In this document: positions 1 to 6,249 of the stretch, piece by piece
How the letters are laid out: the number at the start of each line of letters is the position of its first letter
Numbering within the stretch: the stretch's first letter is position 1
DNA from: Pseudomonadota bacterium
GTDB lineage: Bacteria; Pseudomonadota; Alphaproteobacteria; Rhizobiales; Rhizobiaceae
Assembly (NCBI GenBank): GCA_023388675.1
Contig: JAEWFU010000279.1
Span: forward strand, 1-7,173
Direction: 5' to 3'
DNA length: 7,173 nt
Made by a program: the position numbers and the translations under genes
Notes under the pieces: generated by a model
What the model was told of the DNA's origin: nothing
The model's input: the letters and a program-made list of their open reading frames with translations, nothing else
Databases searched by the model: none

Positions 1-141
1 CTGCTGCGCCGGCTCTGGCGCTGTAACGATCGCCACCGGCAGCGCCTCGACCTTGCCGCGCTCGACGACCGGATGCTCAGGGACATCGGCATCACCCGCC
101 GCATGGCCGAGCGCGAGTGCCGCAAGCCGCCATGGCGCTGA
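1..141 (+). CDS. DUF1127 small Arg-rich protein (3' part)
   Basis: The reading frame is open from base 1 and ends in TGA at 139-141, so only the last 46 residues are present and the start lies upstream of the window. The visible part contains LDDRMLRDIGITR, followed by an acidic/basic tail ending KPPWR. This is the hallmark of the DUF1127 family (YjiS-like), whose members usually have about 45-90 residues with the motif at the C-terminus. Arg is very frequent and Lys nearly absent. In some alphaproteobacteria DUF1127 proteins have been linked to small-RNA turnover, carbon metabolism or phosphate responses, but no function can be assigned here. The NIPSNAP gene starts 72 nt downstream on the same strand, so co-transcription is possible but not shown. 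Family assignment is firm; the N-terminus is unknown. Confidence 0.85.
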   Translation: MLRRLWRCNDRHRQRLDLAALDDRMLRDIGITRRMAERECRKPPWR

Positions 142-167
142 ATCATGGCACGGTGGGACACCGAAAC

Positions 168-187
168 GCTTCGTTCCGCGTCGAAGC
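168..187 (+). other. Small stem-loop upstream of the NIPSNAP gene
   Basis: GCTTCG (168-173) and CGAAGC (182-187) are perfectly complementary with an 8-nt loop. The stem lies between the DUF1127 stop and the NIPSNAP ribosome binding site. No T-run follows, so it is a poor intrinsic terminator. It may be a weak leader structure or chance in GC-rich DNA. Confidence 0.25.
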
Positions 188-213
188 TTGATCGAAGGAA
201 GAAGGGAAACGAC

Positions 214-546
214 ATGACCATCACCTGCTTCATCCGCTACGAGATCGATCCTTTCCGGAAGGAGGATTTCGAGGCGTATGCCCGCAACTGGGGCGAGGCG
301 ATCCCACGTTGCGGGGCCGATCTGATCGGCTATTTCGCGCCGCACGAAGGCTCCGCCACGACGGCCTACGGCGTCTATTCGATCGACAACCTCGCCGAAT
401 ACGAGGCCTACCGGGCACGACTCGCGGCCGACCCGCTCGGCAAGGAGAACTACCGGTTCGCGCGCGAGAAGCGTTTCATCCTGAAGGAAGACCGTATCTT
501 CCTGAAGCTCGCCTCCGCGCCGCATGGCGAAAGGCGCGGATCATGA
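214..546 (+). CDS. NIPSNAP family protein
   Basis: This 110-residue protein matches the small bacterial NIPSNAP family, a dimeric ferredoxin-like alpha/beta-barrel (Dabb superfamily). Visible family features are the first strand ITCFIRYEIDP (residues 3-13), the helix with YARNWGEAIPRCGADLIGYF (22-41), the H-E-G turn (44-46), the helix LAEYEAYRARLAADPLG (60-76), and the C-terminal strand region FAREKRFILKEDRIFL (82-97). There is no signal peptide, so it should be cytosolic. I chose ATG 214 over the in-frame ATG at 145 because AAGGGA at 202-207 is well placed and the protein family begins here; the upstream 23 codons look unlike it. Its TGA overlaps the ATG of the next gene (ATGA, 543-546), implying translational coupling. 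Substrate and reaction are unknown for bacterial members. Confidence 0.85.
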   Translation: MTITCFIRYEIDPFRKEDFEAYARNWGEAIPRCGADLIGYFAPHEGSATTAYGVYSIDNLAEYEAYRARLAADPLGKENYRFAREKRFILKEDRIFLKLASAPHGERRGS

Positions 547-893
547 TCGCGGTGATCTTCGAGGTCGAGCCGGCGGCGGGCCGCCGCGACGCCTATCTGT
601 CGATCGCTGCCGAATTGCGCCCGTTGCTCGATTCCATCGACGGCTTCATCTCGATCGAGCGCTTCCAGAGCCTTTCGGACCCCGACCGCATCCTGTCGCT
701 GTCGTTCTGGCGCGACGAGGAGGCGGTTGCAGCATGGCGCAACACGCGCGAGCACAGGCTCGCGCAGAAGGCGGGCCGCGGCGGCATCTTCGAGGGTTAC
801 AGGCTGCGCATCGCCCATGTGGTGCGCGACTACGGACTGGAAGAGCGACGGGAACAGGCCCCGGCCGACAGCCGCGCGGTACATCGGGCCTGA
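543..893 (+). CDS. ABM-domain protein (antibiotic biosynthesis monooxygenase family)
   Basis: This protein has 116 residues with an ABM fold, a dimeric alpha/beta-barrel like that of NIPSNAP. The sequence shows strand 1 MIAVIFEVEP, the helix RRDAYLSIAAELRPLL (14-29), DGFISIERFQS (33-43), strand ILSLSFWRDEEAVAAWR (50-66), the typical H-R-x-A-Q-K-x-G-R segment (71-79), and FEGYRLRIAHVVRDYG (83-98). The tail (99-116) is Arg-rich and not conserved. Relatives include quinol monooxygenases and heme-degrading enzymes, but most bacterial members are uncharacterised, so the family name does not prove a monooxygenase activity. Translation probably restarts at the ATGA overlap with the NIPSNAP gene, since there is no strong Shine-Dalgarno sequence of its own. 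The two neighbours share a fold, so they could act together or form a mixed dimer. That is inference. Confidence 0.83.
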   Translation: MIAVIFEVEPAAGRRDAYLSIAAELRPLLDSIDGFISIERFQSLSDPDRILSLSFWRDEEAVAAWRNTREHRLAQKAGRGGIFEGYRLRIAHVVRDYGLEERREQAPADSRAVHRA

Positions 894-943
894 CGCGGAG
901 CTGCCGCAGGTCAACGAACCCGGGTCAACGGATGTTTCATCGA

Positions 944-1079
944 CCCCCACTCCGACCGCTCCGCGGCCACCTCTCCCCCGTTCGACGGGGGAGAGGAAAC
1001 GCCGGCCGAACCGCTTGGCGCCCTTCCTCTCCCCCAATTTTGGGGGAGAGGTGGCTTGCGAAGCAAGACGGAGTGGGGG
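944..1079. repeat. Nested palindromic intergenic repeat (MITE-like)
   Basis: This 136-bp block is bounded by a perfect 11-bp inverted repeat, CCCCCACTCCG (944-954) and CGGAGTGGGGG (1069-1079). Inside it a perfect 13-bp pair, CCACCTCTCCCCC (967-979) and GGGGGAGAGGTGG (1042-1054), is nested. Each half also folds locally: 970-981 with 985-996 (12 bp, TCG loop), 1026-1035 with 1042-1051 (10 bp, AATTTT between the arms), a small CCGC/GCGG stem at 956-966 and a CTTGC/GCAAG stem at 1055-1067. The core CCTCTCCCCC/GGGGGAGAGG therefore occurs twice. No coding frame or target-site duplication is evident. I recall sequences of this type as abundant intergenic repeats in Mesorhizobium-like genomes. Copy number cannot be seen from one window. 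It may also end transcription from the ABM gene or protect mRNA ends. Confidence 0.75.
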
Positions 1080-1167
1080 CTTTCGCGCGACGTTAACCCC
1101 AGTTCGTTGCTCCGGGCGCGGTCGCCGCCGGCTTGCCATGCCGGCCGTCTCGGGCTTTGATGCGGCG
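1080..1167. other. Short non-coding stretch before the CYTH gene, with a GCCGGC hairpin
   Basis: Together with 894-943 and the palindromic repeat this makes a 274-bp gene-free gap. The only structure I see in this part is GCCGGC at 1127-1132 and again at 1140-1145, which can pair around a 7-nt loop. The loop contains the alternative in-frame ATG 1138 of the CYTH gene. No convincing sigma-70 promoter is visible, so the transcription start of the CYTH-CHAD pair is unknown. Confidence 0.35.
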
Positions 1168-1629
1168 ATGGCCAAGGAGATCGAGCGCAAGTTTCTGGTG
1201 AAGACCTCCGTTTGGCGGGCGGCGGCGGAGCACGCCACCGCCATCAGCCAGTTCTACGTGACCACCGGCGAGGATCGCTCCGTGCGCGTGCGTATCGTGG
1301 ACGGCGAGAAGGCCAGGCTGACGATCAAGTTCGGCGGGGCCGCGCGGACGCGCGACGAGTTCGAATATCCGATACCGCTGGCCGATGCCCGCGACATGGA
1401 GCGTTTCGCGCTCGGCAACATCATCCAGAAGACGCGCCACAAGGTGCCCCACGGCGGGCGCGACTATGAGGTCGACACGTTCGAAGGCGCGCTCGCGGGG
1501 CTGGTGATCGCCGAGCTGGAGACGCCCGACGACGTGCCCGACGACGAACTGCCGGACTGGCTCGGCGACGAAGTGACCGGGGATCGTGCCTTCTACAACC
1601 TCTCGCTGGCGCTGGAGGGGGCGCCGTGA
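1168..1629 (+). CDS. CYTH-domain triphosphate tunnel metalloenzyme
   Basis: This protein has 153 residues, the usual size for a single-domain bacterial CYTH protein. The signature ExExK is at residues 4-8 (E4, E6, K8). It is followed by charged strands lining the tunnel: SVRVRI (38-43), LTIKF (51-55, K54), DEFEYPI (63-69), KTRHKV (88-93), YEVDTFEG (100-107), VIAELET (113-119) and the C-terminal VTGDRAFYNLSLA (136-148). CYTH enzymes bind triphosphate compounds through these residues and two metal ions. Characterised relatives are inorganic triphosphatases, thiamine triphosphatases or class IV adenylyl cyclases. An inorganic tri- or polyphosphatase is my best guess, but the substrate cannot be read from sequence. 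I chose ATG 1168 because the family begins MAKEIERKF. ATG 1138 is in frame but adds unconserved residues, and neither has a good ribosome binding site. The stop overlaps the CHAD start. Confidence 0.88.
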   Translation: MAKEIERKFLVKTSVWRAAAEHATAISQFYVTTGEDRSVRVRIVDGEKARLTIKFGGAARTRDEFEYPIPLADARDMERFALGNIIQKTRHKVPHGGRDYEVDTFEGALAGLVIAELETPDDVPDDELPDWLGDEVTGDRAFYNLSLALEGAP

Positions 1630-2534
1630 CGGCTCAGCCCGTGTTCCGCATCGATCCTTCGAGGCCGCTTCGCGCGGAGGTGATCCGTATCCTCGACGAG
1701 ACCGGCGGCCGCGTCGTCGGGCATCTGGAGGACAGGGAAGGCGACCACGGAAAGGCGCTGCATGAGGCCCGCAAGGGCATCAAGAAATTGCGCGCGCTGC
1801 TGCTTCTGGTGCGTGCGGCCGACAAGCCTCTGATGAAAGAGGAAGGGCGACGCCTTCGCGACGCGGCGCGGCTGATCGCGGGACCGCGCGAGGCGACGGC
1901 GGCGGTGGAGACGGCCGACCGGTTCATCGCTGCGTTTCCGGAGAAGGTCGAATCCTGCCGTCTGGCTGAAATTCGCGATGCCCTCGACGCCCGGCATGCG
2001 AGGATCGCTGAACAGGCCCTGGACGGCGCGCGCGGCCAAGCGGCCGCCATGTGCCGCGCGGCGCTGGAGGGGCTTCGCGGGGCCGATATCCTTTCCGATG
2101 TGGATAATGGAGACGTGCTCGCCACCGGTTTCGCAAAGGCGCTCAAGCAGTGGTGCAAGGCACTCGACAAGGCGCGGGAACGCGGCGACCCGGAAGATTT
2201 TCACGAGCTGCGCAAGGCCGTCAAGGCGCACTGGGCGCAACTCGGGCTCATGCGCGATTTCGTGGACGGCAACCTGAAGAAACGGCGGCCCGAGGTCGAA
2301 CAGCTCGGCGAGCGGCTGGGCGAGATCAACGACATTCACGTGATGCGCGAGGGGCTGGCGGACGGGACTTTGGGCCTGCCGCCGCAGATCGACACGAAGC
2401 CGTTCGACAGGCTCTTGATCAAGCATGCCAGGGCCCTGTCGAAGACCGCGCTCCGGGAGGCCGGCCGACTACTGGCCGATGCGCCCGAGAAGCCCGCAAA
2501 GCGTCTGCGCAAGAGGCTCGCCGAGGCGGCGTGA
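1626..2534 (+). CDS. CHAD domain-containing protein
   Basis: This 302-residue protein is a helical CHAD domain (conserved histidine alpha-helical domain). Two copies of the characteristic basic histidine helix are visible: LHEARKGIKKLRALLLLVR (45-63; H46, R49, K50, K53, K54, R56) and FHELRKAVKAHWAQLGLMRD (192-211; H193, R196, K197, K200, H202). The domain repeat is pseudo-twofold, and the basic face binds inorganic polyphosphate in characterised members, some of which localise to polyphosphate granules. The C-terminus is Lys/Arg-rich (KPAKRLRKRL, 289-298). There is no signal peptide or membrane segment. It starts with GTG at 1626, overlapping the TGA of the CYTH gene by 4 nt (GTGA), which implies coupled translation and a functional pair. 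In many bacteria CYTH and CHAD are fused in one chain (as in YgiF-type proteins); here they are separate. Role inferred: polyphosphate or triphosphate handling. Confidence 0.88.
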   Translation: MTAQPVFRIDPSRPLRAEVIRILDETGGRVVGHLEDREGDHGKALHEARKGIKKLRALLLLVRAADKPLMKEEGRRLRDAARLIAGPREATAAVETADRFIAAFPEKVESCRLAEIRDALDARHARIAEQALDGARGQAAAMCRAALEGLRGADILSDVDNGDVLATGFAKALKQWCKALDKARERGDPEDFHELRKAVKAHWAQLGLMRDFVDGNLKKRRPEVEQLGERLGEINDIHVMREGLADGTLGLPPQIDTKPFDRLLIKHARALSKTALREAGRLLADAPEKPAKRLRKRLAEAA

Positions 2535-2638
2535 TCGACGCCGGCGCCATGGTCGATTCCCGGCTTCCGAAGGTTTCCCCTTCCATGGAAAGGCTCTAGA
2601 ACATCTCTCGGGGTGATTCACGCAATTCCGGGGATATG

Positions 2639-4222
2639 ATGGAGCGCCTGGCCGGCAGGGTCATATTGCTGTGGGGGTGGCGCAGGGCGCTGGCTGCTTT
2701 TCTGGCCGGCGCTGTCGCGGCCCTTGGCCAGCCGCCCTTCGATTTCTTCGCCGCATGCCTGATCGCGTTTCCGGTATTGGTATGGCTGCTGGACGGTGCG
2801 GCCAGCGCGCCCGGCGAAAGGTTTTTGCGGCGCGTCTTCAGGCCTTTCCTGACAGGCTGGTGGTTCGGTTTCGGCTACTTCGTCGCGGGGCTGTGGTGGA
2901 CCGGCAACGCGCTGCTGGTGGAGGCGGACCTCTTTGCCTGGGCGCTGCCGCTCGCGGTGTTCGGCCTGCCGGCCCTGCTCGCCGTGTTCCACGGGCTGGC
3001 AGCGGTTGTCGCACGGCTCCTGTGGAGCGACGGTCTCGGCCGCATCGCGGCGATCGCCTTCGCGTTCGGCGCGACCGAGTGGCTGCGCGGCGTGGTCCTG
3101 ACGGGCTTTCCCTGGAACGCCGTCGGGCAGGCCGCCATGCCTGTTCCCCTTCTCATGCAGTCGGTCGGTGTCGTCGGCATGACGGGCATGAATGCGCTTG
3201 CCGTCTTTGTATTCGCAATGCCGGCGCTGCTGGCTTCTCCCAAGGGGCGGCTGGCGGGCTTCGGCCTCGCCGGGCTTCTGATCGCCGCCCATGTCGGCTA
3301 CGGCGCGTGGCGGCTCTCGACGGCTGATGCCGCGTCCGACACGCTCGTCAACGTGCGTATCGTGCAGCCGTCGATCGACCAGACCGAGAAATGGGATGCG
3401 AGCGTGCGTGACCGCATCTTCGCGACCTATCTCGGCCTTTCGGCGCAGCCGCCGGCGGAAGGCGCGCCGCCGCCCGATCTGATCGTCTGGCCCGAGACCT
3501 CGGTTCCGTTCATTCTGGCCGATCGCCCGGATGCGCTGGTGGCGCTGGGCGAACTTGTCGCGGAAGGACAGACGCTGCTGGTCGGCGCCGTGCGCGTGGA
3601 AGGCGCAAGCCAGGCGCAGGACGTGCGTTATTACAACTCCGTCGTCGGCATCAACGCGGCCGGCGAGACCTACGATGCCGTCGACAAGATCAGGCTGGTT
3701 CCGTTCGGCGAATACCTGCCGTTCGCCGATCTTCTCGGCCGGTTCGGCATGACAAGGCTGGTCCAGTCCGTCTCCGATTTTTCACCCGGAGGTCCTCGCC
3801 GCAGCATCGAGACGGCGGGCGGCGTGCGGGCGCTGCCCTTCATCTGCTACGAGATCATATTTCCGGGCATCGCGGGCTATGGCGACGCCGAAGCGGACAT
3901 CATCCTCAACGCGACCAACGATGCCTGGTTCGGCGACACGCCCGGCCCCTATCAGCATTTTCGCCAGGCGCAGATCCGTGCCGTGGAGGCGGGACGGCCG
4001 CTGGTGCGCGCCGCCAATAACGGCATCTCCGGCGTCGTCGACGCCTATGGCCGCGTTATCGACGCATTTGCGATCAATGCAGTGGGGGTGATCGACGTCG
4101 CAGTGCCGCGTCAAAGGGTTGAAAGTTTTGGTTCGCCGCGACTTACAGGAGCATCCTTTCTGGTGATTTTAGGCCTTTGGGCGGTCTTGACCTGCCTGTT
4201 TTCCGCCTACCGGTCTGATTGA
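2639..4222 (+). CDS. lnt: Apolipoprotein N-acyltransferase Lnt
   Basis: Lnt transfers a fatty acyl chain from phospholipid to the N-terminal Cys of diacylated lipoproteins, the last step of lipoprotein maturation in the inner membrane. The 527-residue length fits the family. The N-terminal half has several hydrophobic segments (about 13-30, 36-52, 72-90, 98-126, 135-155, 172-222) and one more lies at 505-523. The periplasmic nitrilase-like domain (about 238-490) carries the Glu-Lys-Cys triad: E286 in WPETSVP, K350 in [14 protein letters not shown]403 in FICYEIIFP. The supporting E358, Y404, E405 and the NATNDAWFG motif (424-432) are also present, so the enzyme looks intact. Two ATGs stand side by side at 2636 and 2639. 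I prefer 2639 because GGGG at 2630-2633 would be too close to the first. The gene starts 104 nt after CHAD, and no clear promoter is visible between them. Confidence 0.96.
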   Translation: MERLAGRVILLWGWRRALAAFLAGAVAALGQPPFDFFAACLIAFPVLVWLLDGAASAPGERFLRRVFRPFLTGWWFGFGYFVAGLWWTGNALLVEADLFAWALPLAVFGLPALLAVFHGLAAVVARLLWSDGLGRIAAIAFAFGATEWLRGVVLTGFPWNAVGQAAMPVPLLMQSVGVVGMTGMNALAVFVFAMPALLASPKGRLAGFGLAGLLIAAHVGYGAWRLSTADAASDTLVNVRIVQPSIDQTEKWDASVRDRIFATYLGLSAQPPAEGAPPPDLIVWPETSVPFILADRPDALVALGELVAEGQTLLVGAVRVEGASQAQDVRYYNSVVGINAAGETYDAVDKIRLVPFGEYLPFADLLGRFGMTRLVQSVSDFSPGGPRRSIETAGGVRALPFICYEIIFPGIAGYGDAEADIILNATNDAWFGDTPGPYQHFRQAQIRAVEAGRPLVRAANNGISGVVDAYGRVIDAFAINAVGVIDVAVPRQRVESFGSPRLTGASFLVILGLWAVLTCLFSAYRSD

Positions 4223-4248
4223 CAGCGCGTATATTAGAGATTCATAGT
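4219..4248 (+). promoter_or_regulatory. Putative promoter of the XRE regulator (praR)
   Basis: A perfect TTGACA -35 box lies at 4219-4224 and overlaps the lnt stop codon (TGA 4220-4222). After an 18-nt spacer, CATAGT (4243-4248) matches the TATAAT -10 consensus at four of six positions. The region is locally AT-rich compared with its surroundings. Initiation near 4255 would give a leader of about 105 nt before the ATG. That leader can form a GCTGGA/TCCAGC stem (4278-4283 with 4295-4300). No experimental evidence. Confidence 0.5.
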
Positions 4249-4361
4249 GCACTGCCGTTTGCCGAGGGATTCGCAGTGCTGGATCAATGGGGGCTCCAGC
4301 GAAACCGTCCCGGCGAAGGAATGTTGAACGTATAGCCTTTGCAGGCAACGGCGAGGGAACC

Positions 4362-4766
4362 ATGTCGGAAAACAAGAAGAAGCCGAATCCGATCGACATT
4401 CATGTCGGAGGCCGCATCCGTCTCAGGCGCAATATGCTGGGTCTGAGCCAGGAGAAGCTTGGAGAAAGCCTCGGAATCACGTTTCAGCAGATCCAGAAAT
4501 ACGAAAAGGGCACCAACCGCGTCGGCGCGAGCAGGCTGCAGGCGATCGCCTCGATCCTCGAGGTTCCGGTGGCCTTCTTCTTCGAGGATGCGCCGGGGGG
4601 AACCGCCGTCGAAGGCCTCTCGGAGGAGAGCCAGACCACCTATGTGGTCGACTTCCTGTCGAGCACCGAGGGCTTGCGGCTTAACCGGGCCTTCGTGCGC
4701 ATCTCCGATCCAAAGGTCCGAGCCAAGATCATCGATCTCGTAAGAGCGCTTGCGGACGAGGAATGA
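4362..4766 (+). CDS. praR: XRE-family transcriptional regulator, PraR-like
   Basis: This is a 134-residue cytosolic DNA-binding protein. A lambda-Cro/C1-type helix-turn-helix spans about residues 17-72: RIRLRRNMLGLSQEKLGESL, then the recognition region ITFQQIQKYEKG (39-50), then the helix ASRLQAIASILEVPVAFFF (56-74). The C-terminal part YVVDFLSSTEGLRLNRAF...DPKVRAKIIDLVRAL is the conserved tail of the alphaproteobacterial PraR/PhrR group. In Azorhizobium PraR represses the reb genes, and in Rhizobium leguminosarum it represses quorum-sensing regulators and attachment genes. Those roles are known for homologues and only inferred here. ATG 4362 is chosen because GAGGGA at 4353-4358 is well placed and the protein begins MSENKKKPNPIDIHVG as in the family; an in-frame ATG at 4287 would add 25 unconserved residues. 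The gene sits between lnt and metK, with its own promoter overlapping the lnt end. Confidence 0.88.
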   Translation: MSENKKKPNPIDIHVGGRIRLRRNMLGLSQEKLGESLGITFQQIQKYEKGTNRVGASRLQAIASILEVPVAFFFEDAPGGTAVEGLSEESQTTYVVDFLSSTEGLRLNRAFVRISDPKVRAKIIDLVRALADEE

Positions 4767-4789
4767 CCCGGCGGACTGTGGGGACGCCA

Positions 4790-4809
4790 CCGTTGCCGCG
4801 GGGCAACGG
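4790..4809 (+). other. Perfect GC-rich hairpin between praR and metK
   Basis: CCGTTGCC (4790-4797) pairs perfectly with GGCAACGG (4802-4809) around a GCGG loop, starting 23 nt after the praR stop. There is no immediate T-run: the nearest, TTTT, begins about 15 nt later. It may be a weak terminator or 3'-end stabiliser for praR mRNA, a structure in a long metK leader, or a dyad for a DNA-binding protein. The sequence alone does not decide. Confidence 0.45.
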
Positions 4810-4865
4810 AACCGCGCTGCCGCACGCATTTTCCCTCTTCGTCCCTATTCGTGGATGTTTGTTCG

Positions 4866-4896
4866 CTTGACGCGGCAAGGCGCGCATCGGTAACAG
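4866..4896 (+). promoter_or_regulatory. Putative metK promoter
   Basis: CTTGAC (4866-4871) matches the alphaproteobacterial housekeeping -35 consensus. TAACAG (4891-4896) is the best -10 candidate, giving an 18-nt spacer counted from TTGACG (4867-4872). The -10 is weak. Initiation near 4902 would leave a leader of about 45 nt, made up mostly of the 4908-4923 hairpin and the ribosome binding site. Confidence 0.35.
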
Positions 4897-4907
4897 ATTG
4901 CGTGTTT

Positions 4908-4923
4908 GCCGGATCGCTCCGGC
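4908..4923 (+). other. Stem-loop just upstream of the metK ribosome binding site
   Basis: GCCGGA (4908-4913) and TCCGGC (4918-4923) form a 6-bp stem with a TCGC loop, followed by ATTTCTTTC. The stem ends 9 nt before the GAGAGGGG Shine-Dalgarno sequence. The shape resembles a short terminator with a poor T-tract, so an attenuation or mRNA-stability role for metK is possible. It does not match any SAM riboswitch core that I recognise. Confidence 0.4.
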
Positions 4924-4932
4924 ATTTCTTTC

Positions 4933-4940
4933 GAGAGGGG
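4933..4940 (+). promoter_or_regulatory. Ribosome binding site deciding the GTG start of metK
   Basis: GAGAGGGG ends 6 nt before GTG 4947, and the protein conserved across MetK begins exactly there. This rules out the upstream in-frame ATG at 4851. The GGG of this site could pair with the CCC at 4944-4946 directly before the start codon, a very short 3-bp stem of doubtful stability. Confidence 0.7.
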
Positions 4941-4946
4941 ATACCC

Positions 4947-6215
4947 GTGGCACGCCAGAACTACCTTTTCACCAGCGAATCGGTCTCCGAAGGCCATCCC
5001 GACAAGGTTTGCGATCGCATCTCGGACGAGATCGTGGATCTTGTCTATCGTGAGGCCAAGAAGTCCGGGATGAACCCGTGGGACGTGCGCGTCGCATGCG
5101 AGACGCTGGCGACCACAAATCGGGTCGTGATCGCCGGAGAAGTCCGGGTGCCCGACTCGCTTCTCAGGAAGAACAAGGACGGCTCGATCATGACGAATGC
5201 GGCGGACTTCCCGCTGATCAATCCGTCGAAGTTCAAGTCCGCCGCCCGCAAGGCGATCCGCGCTATCGGTTACGAACAGGACGGCTTCCACTGGAAGTCA
5301 GCCAAGATCGACGTGCTGTTGCATGGCCAGTCCGCCGACATCGCGCAGGGCGTCGACAACGCCGCCGACAGGCAGGGTGAGGAAGGCGCGGGCGACCAGG
5401 GCATCATGTTCGGCTACGCCTGCAACGAGACGCCGGATCTCATGCCGGCGCCGATCTATTACAGCCACAAGATCCTCGAACTGCTGGCGGCCGCCCGCCA
5501 CAAGGGCGAGGGTGACGCCGGCAAGCTCGGCCCGGACGCCAAGAGCCAGGTGACCGTGCGCTACGTCGACGGCAAGCCGGCCGAGGCCACGCAGATCGTG
5601 CTCTCGACCCAGCATCTCGATGGAAGCTGGGATTCGAAGAAGGTGCGCGCGGTGGTCGAGCCCTACATCCGCGAGGCGCTCGGCGACCTGAAGGTCGCGG
5701 ACGACTGCAATTGGTACATCAACCCGACCGGCAAGTTCGTGATCGGGGGCCCCGACGGCGACGCCGGACTGACCGGCCGCAAGATCATCGTCGACACCTA
5801 TGGCGGCGCGGCACCCCATGGCGGCGGCGCCTTCTCCGGCAAGGACACCACGAAGGTCGACCGCTCGGCGGCCTATGCCGCACGGTACCTGGCCAAGAAC
5901 GTGGTGGCCGCCAAGCTTGCCGATCGCTGCACGATCCAGCTTTCCTACGCCATCGGCGTCGCCCAGCCGCTGTCGGTCTATGTCGACCTGCACGGAACCG
6001 GCAAGGGCGTGACCGAGGAGCAGATCGAGGCCGCGATCCGCAAGGTGATGGACCTGTCGCCGTCCGGCATTCGCCGGCACCTCGACCTGAACAAGCCGAT
6101 CTACGCCAAGACCGCCGCCTATGGCCATTTCGGCCGCAAGGCCGGCCGCGACGGTTCGTTCTCCTGGGAGAAGACCGATCTGGTGAAGGCGCTCAAGGAA
6201 GCGGTCGCGGCCTGA
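4947..6215 (+). CDS. metK: S-adenosylmethionine synthetase (methionine adenosyltransferase)
   Basis: MetK joins methionine and ATP to make SAM, releasing phosphate and pyrophosphate, in the cytosol as a tetramer. The 422-residue protein is complete. Motifs in order are the N-terminal [12 protein letters not shown] (9-20) with the ATP-binding His and Asp, the conserved [12 protein letters not shown] (147-158), [27 protein letters not shown] (253-279), and the P-loop-like GGGAFSGKD (292-300), followed by [17 protein letters not shown]. The length fits the slightly longer alphaproteobacterial form compared with about 384 in E. coli. The start is GTG, supported by GAGAGGGG upstream; an ATG 96 nt earlier is in frame but encodes unconserved sequence. 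The 180-nt leader holds two hairpins and a possible promoter, so metK may be expressed apart from praR. trmB, a SAM-dependent enzyme, follows after 34 nt. Confidence 0.98.
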   Translation: MARQNYLFTSESVSEGHPDKVCDRISDEIVDLVYREAKKSGMNPWDVRVACETLATTNRVVIAGEVRVPDSLLRKNKDGSIMTNAADFPLINPSKFKSAARKAIRAIGYEQDGFHWKSAKIDVLLHGQSADIAQGVDNAADRQGEEGAGDQGIMFGYACNETPDLMPAPIYYSHKILELLAAARHKGEGDAGKLGPDAKSQVTVRYVDGKPAEATQIVLSTQHLDGSWDSKKVRAVVEPYIREALGDLKVADDCNWYINPTGKFVIGGPDGDAGLTGRKIIVDTYGGAAPHGGGAFSGKDTTKVDRSAAYAARYLAKNVVAAKLADRCTIQLSYAIGVAQPLSVYVDLHGTGKGVTEEQIEAAIRKVMDLSPSGIRRHLDLNKPIYAKTAAYGHFGRKAGRDGSFSWEKTDLVKALKEAVAA

Positions 6216-6234
6216 CGCATTGCAGGCGGCACTG

Positions 6235-6240
6235 AAGGAG
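6235..6240 (+). promoter_or_regulatory. Ribosome binding site deciding the trmB start
   Basis: AAGGAG lies 9 nt before ATG 6250 and supports that start over the in-frame TTG at 6220, which has no Shine-Dalgarno sequence and would add 10 unconserved residues. The short 34-nt metK-trmB spacer contains no promoter or terminator that I can see. Confidence 0.65.
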
Positions 6241-6249
6241 CATCGGGGA

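Noticed and set aside
145..213. Earlier ATG at 145 for the NIPSNAP gene
   Set aside because: The added 23 residues are basic and unlike the family. ATG 214 follows AAGGGA at proper spacing.
450..1244. 264-codon minus-strand frame over the ABM gene and the palindromic repeat
   Set aside because: It reads through the inverted repeats and antisense to ABM with no recognisable domain.
2575..2595. TTCCATGGAA palindrome in the CHAD-lnt gap as an operator or terminator
   Set aside because: It is a 10-bp loopless palindrome containing an NcoI site, without T-run or promoter context. Chance is likely.
4287..4361. 25-codon N-terminal extension of the XRE regulator from ATG 4287
   Set aside because: The family starts at MSENKKKPNP, and the ribosome binding site at 4353-4358 fits ATG 4362. 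No good site precedes 4287.
4851..4946. In-frame ATG at 4851 that would extend MetK by 32 residues
   Set aside because: The extra residues do not resemble any MetK N-terminus, and GTG 4947 has a strong ribosome binding site right where the conserved protein begins.
4767..4946. SAM-II or SAM/SAH riboswitch ahead of metK
   Set aside because: I could not find the conserved cores of these classes as I remember them. The region has hairpins only, so no riboswitch is called.
6220..6249. TTG start at 6220 for trmB
   Set aside because: It lacks a ribosome binding site, whereas AAGGAG precedes ATG 6250 and the family start fits there.
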